From: JAHIQC01 sp964565645
GTDB lineage: Bacteria > Actinomycetota > Coriobacteriia > Anaerosomatales > JAHIQC01
Direction: 5' to 3'
Assembly (NCBI GenBank): GCA_964565645.1
Contig: CAZMFQ010000001.1
Span: forward strand, 186,001 to 250,000
Length of the DNA: 64,000 bases
Positions 1 to 8,013 of this stretch are shown piece after piece. Below the pieces are notes generated by a model that made no database searches, was not told where the DNA came from, and was given only the letters and a program-made list of their open reading frames with translations. The position numbers and the translations under genes are program-made. Within the stretch, counting starts at the first letter, position 1. Every line of letters begins with the position of its first letter.

Positions 1-1210
1 CCGCGTGGCTCACGAGGTCGGCTTTCGCGAGGTGCGCCGCACGAACGGCCTCCGCCGCGACGGCCGCGTCGGCTCCGCTCATGGTCGCGAGACGCTCGAC
101 CAGCGCCTCGATGCGACGGACCTTCGCGCCGCTCGTGCCGAGCTTCTCCTGGAACGTGATCGTGTCGAGCTGGGCGACCCAGTCCTCCATGTTCACCGCG
201 AGGTCCTCACGGTAGAAGAACGTCGCATCGGCCAGACGGGCGCGGATGACGCGCTCATGACCGGAGACGATGGCCTCCGAGCGCGCCGGATCTCCGTTGT
301 GCACGACGATGAACCCGTTGGAGAGCCCCCCGTCGGGGCCCTCGACCGGGAAGTAGCGCTGATGCTTGGTCATGGCCGTCTCGATGACCTCACGAGGCAC
401 CTCGAGGAACTCGGCGTCGAAATGCCCCATCACGACGGTGGGCCACTCGACGAGGTTCACGACCTCGGCGAACGTGTTCTCGGGCACGACCGCGCGCACG
501 CCATGGGTAGCCTCGAGGGCCGCGATGCCCTCGCGTATGATCCGCGCACGCTCCTCGGCGTCATAGACGAACATCCCTGAGCGCGCTGCCGCATCGTAGG
601 ACTGCGCCGAGGCGACCGGGACCCTTCGCTCCTGCGCGAGGAAGCGGTGGCCCTGCGTGTAGCGGTCGGCAGCAAGCCCGGCGAAGCTGACCGGGACGAC
701 TTCCTCGCCAAAGAGCGCGAGCAGACTGCGGACCGGACGGATGAAGCGCGCGCTGCCCGCGCCCCAGCGCTGGGACTTGGGCCAGGAAAGGCCTTCGGCG
801 AGCGAGGCGAGCAGACCCGGCAGCACTTCGAGCGCAGGCATGCCCTTCTGCTCGACGATCGCGTAGACGTACTCGCCGCCGCCCTCGGACTCACGCACGA
901 GGTCCGCGACGCTCACGCCCTTGCCGCGAGCGAAGCCCTCGGCCGCCTTGGTGGGATTGCCGTCGGCGTCGAACGCGGCCTTGACCGCGGGACCCTTGGC
1001 CCTGAGCGTACGGTCCTCCTGGCCCTCGGCCAGACCAGTCACACGCAGAACGAGTCTGCGCGGTGCGCCGAACGTCTCGAGCGTCTCGTAGCCGAGGCGC
1101 GCCTCGGCAAGGGCCTTCGCCGCGTCGGTCTTGAGTTGGACGGTCGCATCATAGAGCGGTCGTGACGGGATCTCCTCCACGCCGATCTCGAACAGCAGGT
1201 CACGGCTCAC
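1..1210 (-). CDS. glyS: Glycyl-tRNA synthetase beta subunit (partial, 3' end beyond window)
   Basis: Beta chain of the alpha2beta2 glycyl-tRNA synthetase. It contributes tRNA binding, while the alpha chain activates glycine. The frame opens with a GTG whose last two bases lie in the glyQ stop (GTGA overlap). It reads SRDLLFEIGVEEIP at the N-terminus, the hallmark of GlyS, and continues through PRRLVLRV and a TKHQRYFPVE segment typical of the family. About 403 of the usual roughly 690 residues are visible; the rest lies left of position 1. It is translationally coupled to glyQ. A two-subunit GlyRS is common in Firmicutes, Proteobacteria and Coriobacteria, whereas most other Actinobacteria use a single-chain enzyme. 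Confidence 0.95.
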   Translation of the reverse strand, partial: MSRDLLFEIGVEEIPSRPLYDATVQLKTDAAKALAEARLGYETLETFGAPRRLVLRVTGLAEGQEDRTLRAKGPAVKAAFDADGNPTKAAEGFARGKGVSVADLVRESEGGGEYVYAIVEQKGMPALEVLPGLLASLAEGLSWPKSQRWGAGSARFIRPVRSLLALFGEEVVPVSFAGLAADRYTQGHRFLAQERRVPVASAQSYDAAARSGMFVYDAEERARIIREGIAALEATHGVRAVVPENTFAEVVNLVEWPTVVMGHFDAEFLEVPREVIETAMTKHQRYFPVEGPDGGLSNGFIVVHNGDPARSEAIVSGHERVIRARLADATFFYREDLAVNMEDWVAQLDTITFQEKLGTSGAKVRRIEALVERLATMSGADAAVAAEAVRAAHLAKADLVSHA

Positions 1211-2136
1211 GAGGCATCACCGCCTTCCGCAAGCGACGCAGGCTCGGCGGCGGACTCCTCGGCGGAATCGGCGCGAACGCGCGCGACGTACGCCTCACAG
1301 CAGGCCTTGGCGAGCGTGCGGACGCGCAGGATGAAGCTCACGCGCTCCGTGACGGCGATGGCGCCCCGGGCATCGAGCAGGTTGAACGCGTGGCTGCACT
1401 TGAGCACGTAGTCGTAGGCGGGCAGAACGACGCCGCCGTCCAGCAGGCGCTGACACTCCGCTTCGTAGGTCTCGAAGAGGTTGTAGAGCATCTCGGTGTC
1501 GGCGAGCTCGAAGTTGTGCTTGGAGTACTGGCGCTCGTTCTCGAGGAACACGTCGCCGTAGGTGTAGGTCAGACCGTCCGGGCCGACCGACCAGATGATG
1601 TCGTAGACGCTGTCCACGCCCTGGATGTACATCGCGAGGCGCTCGAGGCCGTAGGTGATCTCCGCGGGCACAGGACGCGTCTCGAACCCACCGACCTGCT
1701 GGAAGTAGGTGAACTGGGTGACCTCCATGCCGTTGAGCCACACCTCCCAGCCCAATCCCCACGCGCCGAGCGTCGGGCTCTCCCAGTCGTCCTCCACAAG
1801 GCGCATGTCGTGTTCAGCGGGCTCGATCCCGATGGCGCGAAGGGAGCCGAAGTACAGGTCGAGCACGTCGTCCGGGCTCGGCATGAGGATGACCTGGTAC
1901 TGGTAGTAGTGCTGCAGGCGGTTGGGGTTCTCGCCGTAGCGACCGTCCGTCGGACGCCGGCTCGGCTGCACATACGCGGTACGCCAGGGCGTCGGGTCGA
2001 GCGTGCGCAGCGTGGTCGCAGGATGGAAGGTGCCCGCCCCGACCTCGCTGTCGTAGGGCTGCAGCACCACACAGCCCTGGTCGGCCCAGTAACGCGAAAG
2101 CGCCAGGATTATGTCCTGGAAGGTCATTCCCTGCAT
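1207..2136 (-). CDS. glyQ: Glycyl-tRNA synthetase alpha subunit
   Basis: Catalytic alpha chain of the heterotetrameric GlyRS, charging tRNA-Gly with glycine in the cytosol. The sequence shows the family signatures TFQDIILALSRYWADQGCVV at the N-terminus, EVGAGTFHPATTLR, and GWEVWLNGMEVTQFTYFQQ. A longer frame opens at 2196, but its extra 20 residues do not look like GlyQ. I place the start at the ATG at 2136, which has GAGAGGGG about 9 nt upstream; the ATG at 2127 is possible. Length (309 aa) is normal. It overlaps glyS by 4 nt, so the two chains are coupled. The C-terminal 25 residues are Ala/Glu-rich and probably not conserved. Confidence 0.95.
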   Translation of the reverse strand: MQGMTFQDIILALSRYWADQGCVVLQPYDSEVGAGTFHPATTLRTLDPTPWRTAYVQPSRRPTDGRYGENPNRLQHYYQYQVILMPSPDDVLDLYFGSLRAIGIEPAEHDMRLVEDDWESPTLGAWGLGWEVWLNGMEVTQFTYFQQVGGFETRPVPAEITYGLERLAMYIQGVDSVYDIIWSVGPDGLTYTYGDVFLENERQYSKHNFELADTEMLYNLFETYEAECQRLLDGGVVLPAYDYVLKCSHAFNLLDARGAIAVTERVSFILRVRTLAKACCEAYVARVRADSAEESAAEPASLAEGGDAS

Positions 2137-2268
2137 GTGTTGAGCGCCCCTCTCGGCGTCGAGACAGCCGGCATGCGGCGTAAACGAGCGGTTCACCCGT
2201 GCGCGAGCGCGCGAGTACAGGGTAGTTTACACGAACGAAGCGGGGTTTCCCCCTGCAGGGACACGTTC

Positions 2269-2772
2269 TCAGGCACGCCTGCGTGGTCCGTGTGCGACGT
2301 GCTCGCGCAAGACCATCTCGAAGGCCACAGGGTCGGGCGGGCACCCGTGCGGGATGAGCACGTAGGACGAGGTCCCGACATGCAGCAGAAAGTGCTCCAT
2401 CACAAGCTCCCAGCGCCGGATCGAGCCCCACTCGACGATCCCCTCACGCTCCCCGGACCGGAATATGAGCCCGTCGGGCGCGGTGGTGTAGGTCACCGGC
2501 TCGTAGACGGCGCGCTGGGTCGGCGAGCCGCTCGCCCAGTTCGCGTACAACACGACCGTGAGCACCGTGCCGAGCGTCATGACGCCGAGGAGCGTCGCCG
2601 TGGCCCTGTCGCCCCTGCCGAGCGCCGAGAAGATGAAGAACGCGGCGATCGGAAGGACCCAGCGCAGCCGCATGAGCGCGACCCGCAGCATCACGGAGCG
2701 GTAGCCCTTTTCGGTCAGGCGCGACTCGAAGGTGATCTCGGGCAGTGGGGCGCTTTCCGCTTGTCCGCTCAT
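2269..2772 (-). CDS. YcxB-like membrane protein
   Basis: Small predicted inner-membrane protein of 167 aa. An N-terminal segment (ITFESRLTEKGYRSVMLR) leads into two hydrophobic stretches at about residues 36-53 and 58-78. A cytosolic beta-rich part follows (GLIFRSGEREGIVEWGSIRRW and a YVLIPHGCPP segment). This arrangement matches YcxB-like (PF14317-type) proteins, whose biochemical function is unknown. The ATG at 2772 overlaps the recO stop (ATGA), which fixes the start; the frame is open further upstream only as a shadow of recO. It sits between recO and glyQ, so it is probably co-transcribed with recO. The role is not inferable from context. Confidence 0.75.
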   Translation of the reverse strand: MSGQAESAPLPEITFESRLTEKGYRSVMLRVALMRLRWVLPIAAFFIFSALGRGDRATATLLGVMTLGTVLTVVLYANWASGSPTQRAVYEPVTYTTAPDGLIFRSGEREGIVEWGSIRRWELVMEHFLLHVGTSSYVLIPHGCPPDPVAFEMVLREHVAHGPRRRA

Positions 2773-3521
2773 GTCTCCATCGTCCCGGCGTAGAAGTCGA
2801 GCGCCTTCAGGCGCGCCGGTAGATGATACGCCGTGAACGAGCGCAGCAGCGAGAAGCATTCCGCCAGCGCCGCGCCTGCGGGCGGCTCCTCGGCGATCTG
2901 ACGCATGGTCGAACGCAGCAGCGTGTCGAGGACGTCGCGGGCCTGCTGGGAGAAGGGCACGGCGCTGGGATCCGCCCCACCGCACTCGGGGCACAGAACG
3001 CCGCCGGAGCGCAGGGAGAACGTCCGGCCGCCGGTGACCTCCTCGGCGCAGCACGCGCAGGCCATCAGTTCGGGACGGTAGCCCTGCATCGCGAGCGCCT
3101 TGGCGAGGAAGCCCGCGACGAGCGCGGGCAGCGTCGCGGTGGGCGCGTCGGCCATGGCGGAGAGCGTGGCCACGGCAAGCCCGAACACGCGCTCCTCGGC
3201 CTGCGACTCCTGCGAGGTCTTGTCGAGTACGTCTGCAACCACGGACGCGGCGGTCGAGCGCTCGAAGTCCTCGCGCAGTGCGCTCATGGACTCGACGGTC
3301 TCGGCCTCCGTCACCACGTCGAGCGAGCGGCCCGAGTGCAGCAGCAGGTCCACCACACAGAACGGCTCGAGGCGGCCCCCGAACCGCGAGCCGGGCTTGC
3401 GCATGCCCTTGGCGACGGCACGGATCTGTCGTCCGTCCTCGGCGAGCAGCGTCACGATGACGTCGGTCTCACCGAGTTTGGTCTTGCGCAGGACGAGCGC
3501 CCGGGCGGGGTACGTGGCCAC
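2769..3521 (-). CDS. recO: DNA repair protein RecO
   Basis: RecF-pathway mediator that anneals ssDNA and, with RecR, helps load RecA on SSB-coated DNA. The 250 aa product has the N-terminal OB fold (ARALVLRKTKLGETDVIVTL), a central helical region, and a zinc motif at about residues 155-180 (C155-x2-C158 and C177-x2-C180). Such a zinc site occurs in RecO of several phyla but not in E. coli RecO. The length is standard. The era-recO-glyQS neighbourhood is a common bacterial arrangement. It is separated from deoC by 9 nt and overlaps the YcxB-like gene by 4 nt. Confidence 0.95.
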   Translation of the reverse strand: MATYPARALVLRKTKLGETDVIVTLLAEDGRQIRAVAKGMRKPGSRFGGRLEPFCVVDLLLHSGRSLDVVTEAETVESMSALREDFERSTAASVVADVLDKTSQESQAEERVFGLAVATLSAMADAPTATLPALVAGFLAKALAMQGYRPELMACACCAEEVTGGRTFSLRSGGVLCPECGGADPSAVPFSQQARDVLDTLLRSTMRQIAEEPPAGAALAECFSLLRSFTAYHLPARLKALDFYAGTMET

Positions 3522-3530
3522 GTCGGGCGC

Positions 3531-4211
3531 CTACGTGCGCGCTGAGAAGGCCTCGAGGATCTCGAGCCCGCTCGAGGTCCCGATGCGGTTCGCACCCGCG
3601 TCGAGCATGGCGAGCGCGGTATCGAGGTCCCGGATGCCGCCGGCCGCCTTGACCCCGATCTCGGGGCCGACGGTATCGCGCATCAGAGCGACGTCTTCGA
3701 GGCTCGCGCCACGCGGACCGAAGCCCGTGGAGGTCTTGACGAACGCGGCGCCGGCCTCGACCGCGAGCTTGCAGCCGCGGACGATGTCGGCGGGCTGCAG
3801 GTATCCCGTCTCGAGGATCACCTTGAGCAGCGCCGCGCCGCCCGAGGCGCTCTCGACGCTTTGAGCCACCGCCGCCAGATCGTCGCGCACGAAGTGGTCC
3901 TCGCCTTCGAGAAGCGCGGCTATGTTGACCACCACGTCGACCTCGACCGCGCCGAGTTCGACGAGATGCCGGGCCTCCTCGGCCTTCGACTCCGTAAGCG
4001 CGTAGCCGAGCGGGAACCCGCAGACGGTGCACACGCCGGTGCGCGTGCCCGCGAGACGCTGGGCGGCCACCGGCACGAGGAACGGCGAGACGCACAGCGT
4101 CGCGAAGCCGTGGTCTGCGCACGAATCCATCCAGGCCGAGGCCTCAGCGAAGCCCACGGTCGGCTTGAGCAGGGTCTGGTCGAGCGCCGCGGCGAGCGTG
4201 ATCGCGTCCAT
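3531..4211 (-). CDS. deoC: Deoxyribose-phosphate aldolase
   Basis: Class I aldolase that reversibly cleaves 2-deoxy-D-ribose 5-phosphate to glyceraldehyde 3-phosphate and acetaldehyde, salvaging deoxynucleosides. The 226 aa TIM-barrel sequence contains the Schiff-base motif KTSTGF (Lys about 159), a second active-site lysine in VKAAGGIRD (about 188), and the aspartate in VEVDVVVNI (about 92). The frame is open to 4256, but the ATG at 4211, one base after the era stop, gives the family N-terminus (LAAALDQTLLKP). Its place beside cdd (cytidine deaminase) supports a role in pyrimidine deoxynucleoside salvage. Confidence 0.94.
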   Translation of the reverse strand: MDAITLAAALDQTLLKPTVGFAEASAWMDSCADHGFATLCVSPFLVPVAAQRLAGTRTGVCTVCGFPLGYALTESKAEEARHLVELGAVEVDVVVNIAALLEGEDHFVRDDLAAVAQSVESASGGAALLKVILETGYLQPADIVRGCKLAVEAGAAFVKTSTGFGPRGASLEDVALMRDTVGPEIGVKAAGGIRDLDTALAMLDAGANRIGTSSGLEILEAFSART

Positions 4212-4212
4212 G

Positions 4213-5142
4213 CTAGAGCCCCTCTCCATAGCCGAAGCGCTTGATCTGGCTCGCATCGCGGCGCCAGTCGCGCTTCACCTTCACGTTGAGGTCGAGGTAG
4301 ACCTTGTTGCCGAGGAGCCGCTCGAGGTCCTTTCGGGCCTCGATGCCCACGCGCTTGATCATCTCGCCGCCCTTGCCGACGATTATCCCCTTCTGGGAGT
4401 CACGCTCGACATAGATGACAGCGTAGATCGTCGAGATATCGCGTGCCTCGTGGTATGCGAGCTCCTCGATGGCGACTCCCACCGCGTGAGGCACCTCGTC
4501 ATGGGTTGTGAGCAAGACCTTCTCCCGGATGAACTCCGCGATCATGACCTCTATCGGCTGATCGGTGGCCATGTCGCGCGGGAAGTAGCGCGGCCCCTGC
4601 GGGAGCATCCCCGCGACCGTGTCGATGAAGCCGTCGACGTTGAACCCGTCCTTGGCCGACACGACGACCTCGGCATCGAACGCCGCCATATCGCGCGCGG
4701 CCGCCAACTGGGCGGCCGCAGCCTCCTGAGAGACGAGATCGGCCTTCGTGAGGACGAGCACGCGTTTCGCACCCGCCTTTGCGACGTGCTTGGCGACCCA
4801 CTCGTCTCCTCGGCCGACCTTGTTCGAGGCGTCGATGATGAGGCAGGCGACGTCGACATCGGAAAGCGCCATCAGCGCCGAGCGGTTGAGTTCCTCGCCG
4901 AGTGCGTCGATGGGCTTGTGCAGCCCGGGGGTGTCCACGAACACGACCTGGGCGTCGTCGCGGTCCAGAACCGCCCGCAGGCGGTGCCGGGTGGTCTGGG
5001 GACGGTCCGAGACGATGGCGACCTTCTCCCCCACCGCCGCGTTGACGAGCGTCGATTTGCCGGCGTTGGGGCGCCCCACCAGGGCGACGAACCCGCTGTG
5101 GACCGCCGAGGAATCGCTACCGCCTGGTGACGCGGGCGTCAC
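4213..5142 (-). CDS. era: Ribosome-assembly GTPase Era
   Basis: Era binds the 3' end of 16S rRNA and acts in 30S maturation. The 309 aa protein has a P-loop GRPNAGKS at residues 23-30, a DRPQTTRHRL switch I, DTPGLHKP (G3), and a G4 motif reading TKAD rather than the usual NKxD. A C-terminal KH domain follows, with the GxxG loop in GIIVGKGGEMIKRVG. The start is GTG in a GTGA overlap with the cdd stop. Era together with YbeY, PhoH and the 7TM-HD protein in the same run is a conserved gene-order block in Gram-positive bacteria. Confidence 0.97.
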   Translation of the reverse strand: MTPASPGGSDSSAVHSGFVALVGRPNAGKSTLVNAAVGEKVAIVSDRPQTTRHRLRAVLDRDDAQVVFVDTPGLHKPIDALGEELNRSALMALSDVDVACLIIDASNKVGRGDEWVAKHVAKAGAKRVLVLTKADLVSQEAAAAQLAAARDMAAFDAEVVVSAKDGFNVDGFIDTVAGMLPQGPRYFPRDMATDQPIEVMIAEFIREKVLLTTHDEVPHAVGVAIEELAYHEARDISTIYAVIYVERDSQKGIIVGKGGEMIKRVGIEARKDLERLLGNKVYLDLNVKVKRDWRRDASQIKRFGYGEGL

Positions 5143-5564
5143 TTCTCGTCGTCCTGATCCAGGAATCCGCGCACGAAGGCCTCGGGCAGCAGCTCGTCGA
5201 GGGTCATGACCATGACCTCGTCGGTACGCCCGCCCATGATGACCCGCATCTCAGGGTCGAACTCGGCCAGGACCTGGCGGCACGCGCCGCACGGGACGGT
5301 CGGCGCCTCGGAGTCGCCGACCACGGCGATCGCGGTGATGTCGGTGTGGCCCGCGGCGACCGCGGCCATGATCGCGCCGCGCTCGGCGCACAGGGTCGAG
5401 CCGTATGCGGCGTTCTCGACGTTGACTCCCTGGAAGATCTCGCCGTCGGCCGAGTACACGGCCGCACCGACGCGGAAGCCGGAGTACGGCGCGTACGCCT
5501 TCTCCTGGGCCTCCCGGGCGAATGCGAGCAGTGCGAGGTCGGGTTGTGTGAGGTTACGCATCAT
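5139..5564 (-). CDS. cdd: Cytidine deaminase
   Basis: Zinc-dependent enzyme that deaminates cytidine and deoxycytidine to uridine and deoxyuridine. The 141 aa length fits the homotetrameric class. The zinc and catalytic residues are visible: C59-A-E61 in STLCAERGA, with Glu61 as proton shuttle, and C92-x2-C95 in VPCGACRQ. The N-terminal YAPYSGFRVGAA segment is also characteristic. The two adjacent ATG codons at 5564 and 5561 follow a GGAGG ribosome-binding site. It overlaps the end of the upstream CorC-like gene and the start of era. Confidence 0.96.
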   Translation of the reverse strand: MMRNLTQPDLALLAFAREAQEKAYAPYSGFRVGAAVYSADGEIFQGVNVENAAYGSTLCAERGAIMAAVAAGHTDITAIAVVGDSEAPTVPCGACRQVLAEFDPEMRVIMGGRTDEVMVMTLDELLPEAFVRGFLDQDDEK

Positions 5565-6828
5565 GCCCCTCCTTCGAATCGCGTTGCCCGTCGGGCTCCA
5601 CGACCAGTCTGCGGATCCTTGTCCCTTCGAGTTCGTCCACGACGAACCTCAGTCCCTCGATACGAACGGAGTCGCCCGGCTCGGGGATACGGCCGAGTTC
5701 TTCCATGACCGCACCTCCCACTGTATCCGACTCCGACTCTATCGCGGTACCGAACTGCTCGTTGAGGTCATCGACGGGCAGCCGCGCGTCCACCGAGAAG
5801 CGCCCGTCGCCGAGCTCGGTGACGAGCACCTCCTTGAGATCGTACTCATCGAAGATCTCACCGACGATCTCCTCGAGAAGGTCCTCGATCGTCACCAGGC
5901 CGGCGGTACCGCCGTACTCGTCGGCGACGATCGCGATATGCGTGCGCGACTGCATCTCGAGCAGCAGTTCGGAGACGGGCTTGGTCTCGGGCACGAAGAA
6001 CACGCGCCGCGCGATGCTCACCGGTCGCACCTCGTGGTCGCGCGAGTACGCGGCGAGCAGGTCCTTGGCGTACAGGACGCCCCGGATGTCGTCGAGCGTG
6101 TCGTGATACACCGGCAGGCGCGAGTAGCCGTGCGCCTCGATGGCGTCGATGGCCTCCTGCGCACTCGCGGTGTCCGCAAGACAGGTCATGTCCGTCCGCG
6201 GCACCATGACCTCCCGCACGACCTTCTCGGCGAACTCGCTCACGGCCTCGAGCAGCGCCTCCTCGGTCTCCTCGCGGGCGGTCTGCTCATCGTCATCGGA
6301 GAAGGAGCGGTAGTCGTCGTCGTCGACCCAGGGCGACGGAGCGGCCTCGGGCCCGACCGCAAGGCGCATGCCCCACGTCCAGACCGCGCCGAGCAGCTTG
6401 GCGGGGCCGTACAGCACGCTCGAGATGCGAAGAGCGAGCGTGGCGAAGCTCAGCGCGACGTCCTCGGGGTTCTGGATCGCGACGGTACGGGGCAGGGCCT
6501 CGGCGAGCGAGAAACACGCCACCAGCCCGATCAGCCCGCCGAGGAGCGCGCCCGGGAGCGGGGTGAACTCCGTGTAGTGGACGAATATCCAGCCCACGCA
6601 CACCGTGACGCCCGCGTACGCGGTTCCGCGGGAGAACGCCGCTGCGGCCCTCAGACGGTACGGGACGGCTCCGATGCGCTCGAGCGCTCGAGCGCCCTTA
6701 CGGCCGGCCTCAGCAAGCCTCAGGGCCCTGCCCGGTGCGATGAGGTCGAACGCCGATTCCTCGGCGGTCATGAGGGCCGCGAGGGCCAGGAGTAGTACCG
6801 AGACGGCGACTGCGACGATCAGCGGCAC
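5554..6828 (-). CDS. CNNM/CorC-HlyC family membrane protein with CBS pair
   Basis: Integral membrane protein of 424 aa in the family linked to Mg2+/divalent cation efflux or resistance. Domain order: N-terminal DUF21/CNNM region with about four membrane segments (residues 1-180), a CBS pair (about 200-325, including VPRTDMTCL and a DEYGGTAGLVTIEDLLEEIVGEI segment), and a CorC_HlyC transporter-associated domain at the C-terminus (about 335-412). The motif MVPRTDM is a family signature. Placement next to dgkA, cdd and era is frequent in Gram-positives. The transported ion cannot be read from the sequence. Confidence 0.88.
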   Translation of the reverse strand: MPLIVAVAVSVLLLALAALMTAEESAFDLIAPGRALRLAEAGRKGARALERIGAVPYRLRAAAAFSRGTAYAGVTVCVGWIFVHYTEFTPLPGALLGGLIGLVACFSLAEALPRTVAIQNPEDVALSFATLALRISSVLYGPAKLLGAVWTWGMRLAVGPEAAPSPWVDDDDYRSFSDDDEQTAREETEEALLEAVSEFAEKVVREVMVPRTDMTCLADTASAQEAIDAIEAHGYSRLPVYHDTLDDIRGVLYAKDLLAAYSRDHEVRPVSIARRVFFVPETKPVSELLLEMQSRTHIAIVADEYGGTAGLVTIEDLLEEIVGEIFDEYDLKEVLVTELGDGRFSVDARLPVDDLNEQFGTAIESESDTVGGAVMEELGRIPEPGDSVRIEGLRFVVDELEGTRIRRLVVEPDGQRDSKEGHDA

Positions 6829-6853
6829 GTGAGGTGTCCTCCCTTGGGATCCA

Positions 6854-7567
6854 TCACGTCAAGAATACCTGAAAGACCAGGGTCGGGATGAGGAAGCCGA
6901 CGGCCGCGCCGAGGATGACCTGCGGGATCGTGTGGACCTCGCTCTCGACCCTGCTCTGGGCGACCAGGAAGGCGATGAACATCGCGAGCACGCCCGCCTT
7001 GGCGCTCTGGGTCGTGTACGCGATAGCGGCGGCTCCGCCCACCGCGAGCGCCGTGTGACCGGAGGGCCAGCCTCCCTGGAGGAACGTGCCCTCCCTGGTG
7101 ACCGCCTTCATGGCGATGACCGCAAGGCCCGTGAGCGCAAGCGCGATGACCGTGAGGGTGGCCGAGGACTGGCGCACGACCGAGAAGCCGGTCTGCGCCA
7201 TGCGCACCGCGCGATCGAAGAACACGATGTAGCCGACAGCGACCGCGTTCAGTGACGCCACGAGCACGGCGCCGGCGGCCACGTCCTTGGCGGTCTTGGC
7301 CATGGGGTCGAAGTGCTCGACCATCATGTCGACGGTGGCCTCGATCGCCGTGTTGGCGAGTTCCGCGACCACCACGAACGCGATCGCGAACAGGAGTGCG
7401 ACCATCTCCCAGCGCGAGACGCCGAACACGATGCCGGAGACCAGCACGACGCCGGCGGCGAGTGCATGGAGGCGCATGTTGCGCTGCGTGCGCAGGGCAT
7501 AGACGATGCCCTCGATCGCGTAGTTGAAGCTCCAGAGGAGCGAGCGGCTGCGCACCGTGCCGATCAC
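6854..7567 (-). CDS. Fused diacylglycerol/undecaprenol kinase and PAP2 phosphatase
   Basis: A 237 aa two-domain membrane protein. Residues 10-115 are a DgkA domain with three membrane helices and the signature ELANTAIEATVD (69-80), used by lipid kinases acting on diacylglycerol or undecaprenol. Residues 120-235 are a PAP2-type phosphatase domain with PSGH at 168-171 and SR-x5-H at 205-212. The Asp usual four residues after that His is Gln216, and the first PAP2 motif is degenerate. If both halves are active, the protein could phosphorylate and dephosphorylate the same polyprenol carrier at opposite membrane faces. It overlaps ybeY by 4 nt. Confidence 0.87.
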   Translation of the reverse strand: MIGTVRSRSLLWSFNYAIEGIVYALRTQRNMRLHALAAGVVLVSGIVFGVSRWEMVALLFAIAFVVVAELANTAIEATVDMMVEHFDPMAKTAKDVAAGAVLVASLNAVAVGYIVFFDRAVRMAQTGFSVVRQSSATLTVIALALTGLAVIAMKAVTREGTFLQGGWPSGHTALAVGGAAAIAYTTQSAKAGVLAMFIAFLVAQSRVESEVHTIPQVILGAAVGFLIPTLVFQVFLT

Positions 7568-8013
7568 ACCTGGTCGGCGTAGGCGGCGAGCAGCGTGCGC
7601 TCGCGTTCCTGCATGACAGCGGCAGCCTCATCGTCCTCGTGGTCATACCCGAGCAGGTGCAAGATGCCATGGACGAGCAGCAGGTTGAGCTCCTCCTCGA
7701 CGGTGTGTCCGTACTCCTCGGCCTGACGCTGCGCGATCACGGGCGCGATGACGACGTCACCGAGCGTGACGGGCTCGTCGCTGTCCACGGGGCACGGGTC
7801 GTCGCAGCCGAACGAGAGCACGTCGGTCGGCCCGTCCTTGCCGCGATAGCGGTCGTTGAGCTCGGCCATCTCCTCGATCTCGACGATGGCGATGGAGAGC
7901 TCGACGTCGTAGGAGACGTCCTCACGGTCGAGCACGAACGTCGCGAGGGCCTCGAAGGCCGTCAGATCGAGCGGTTCGGGATCACGATGGCTCGTGAGCT
8001 GGATGCTGGGCAT
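7564..8013 (-). CDS. ybeY: Endoribonuclease YbeY
   Basis: Metal-dependent endoribonuclease for 16S rRNA 3' maturation and ribosome quality control. The 149 aa product carries the zinc motif H115-x3-H119-x5-H125 in VHGILHLLGYDH, and the upstream RGKDGPTDVLSFG family segment. The frame is open to 8067, but the ATG at 8013 (MPSIQL) gives the normal length. That start overlaps the end of the 7TM-HD gene by 32 nt. The gene order phoH, 7TM-HD, ybeY, dgkA is conserved in Gram-positive bacteria and matches here. Confidence 0.94.
   Translation of the reverse strand: MPSIQLTSHRDPEPLDLTAFEALATFVLDREDVSYDVELSIAIVEIEEMAELNDRYRGKDGPTDVLSFGCDDPCPVDSDEPVTLGDVVIAPVIAQRQAEEYGHTVEEELNLLLVHGILHLLGYDHEDDEAAAVMQERERTLLAAYADQV

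Noticed and set aside
2188..2198. Partial T-box core (GGGTGAACCGC) upstream of glyQ
   Set aside because: One conserved base is missing, the whole leader is at most about 130 nt, and I see no specifier loop. A chance match is likelier.
3055..3864. Plus-strand open frame rich in Ser/Arg opposite recO and deoC
   Set aside because: Low-complexity composition typical of a reverse-frame shadow. Both minus-strand genes are firmly identified.
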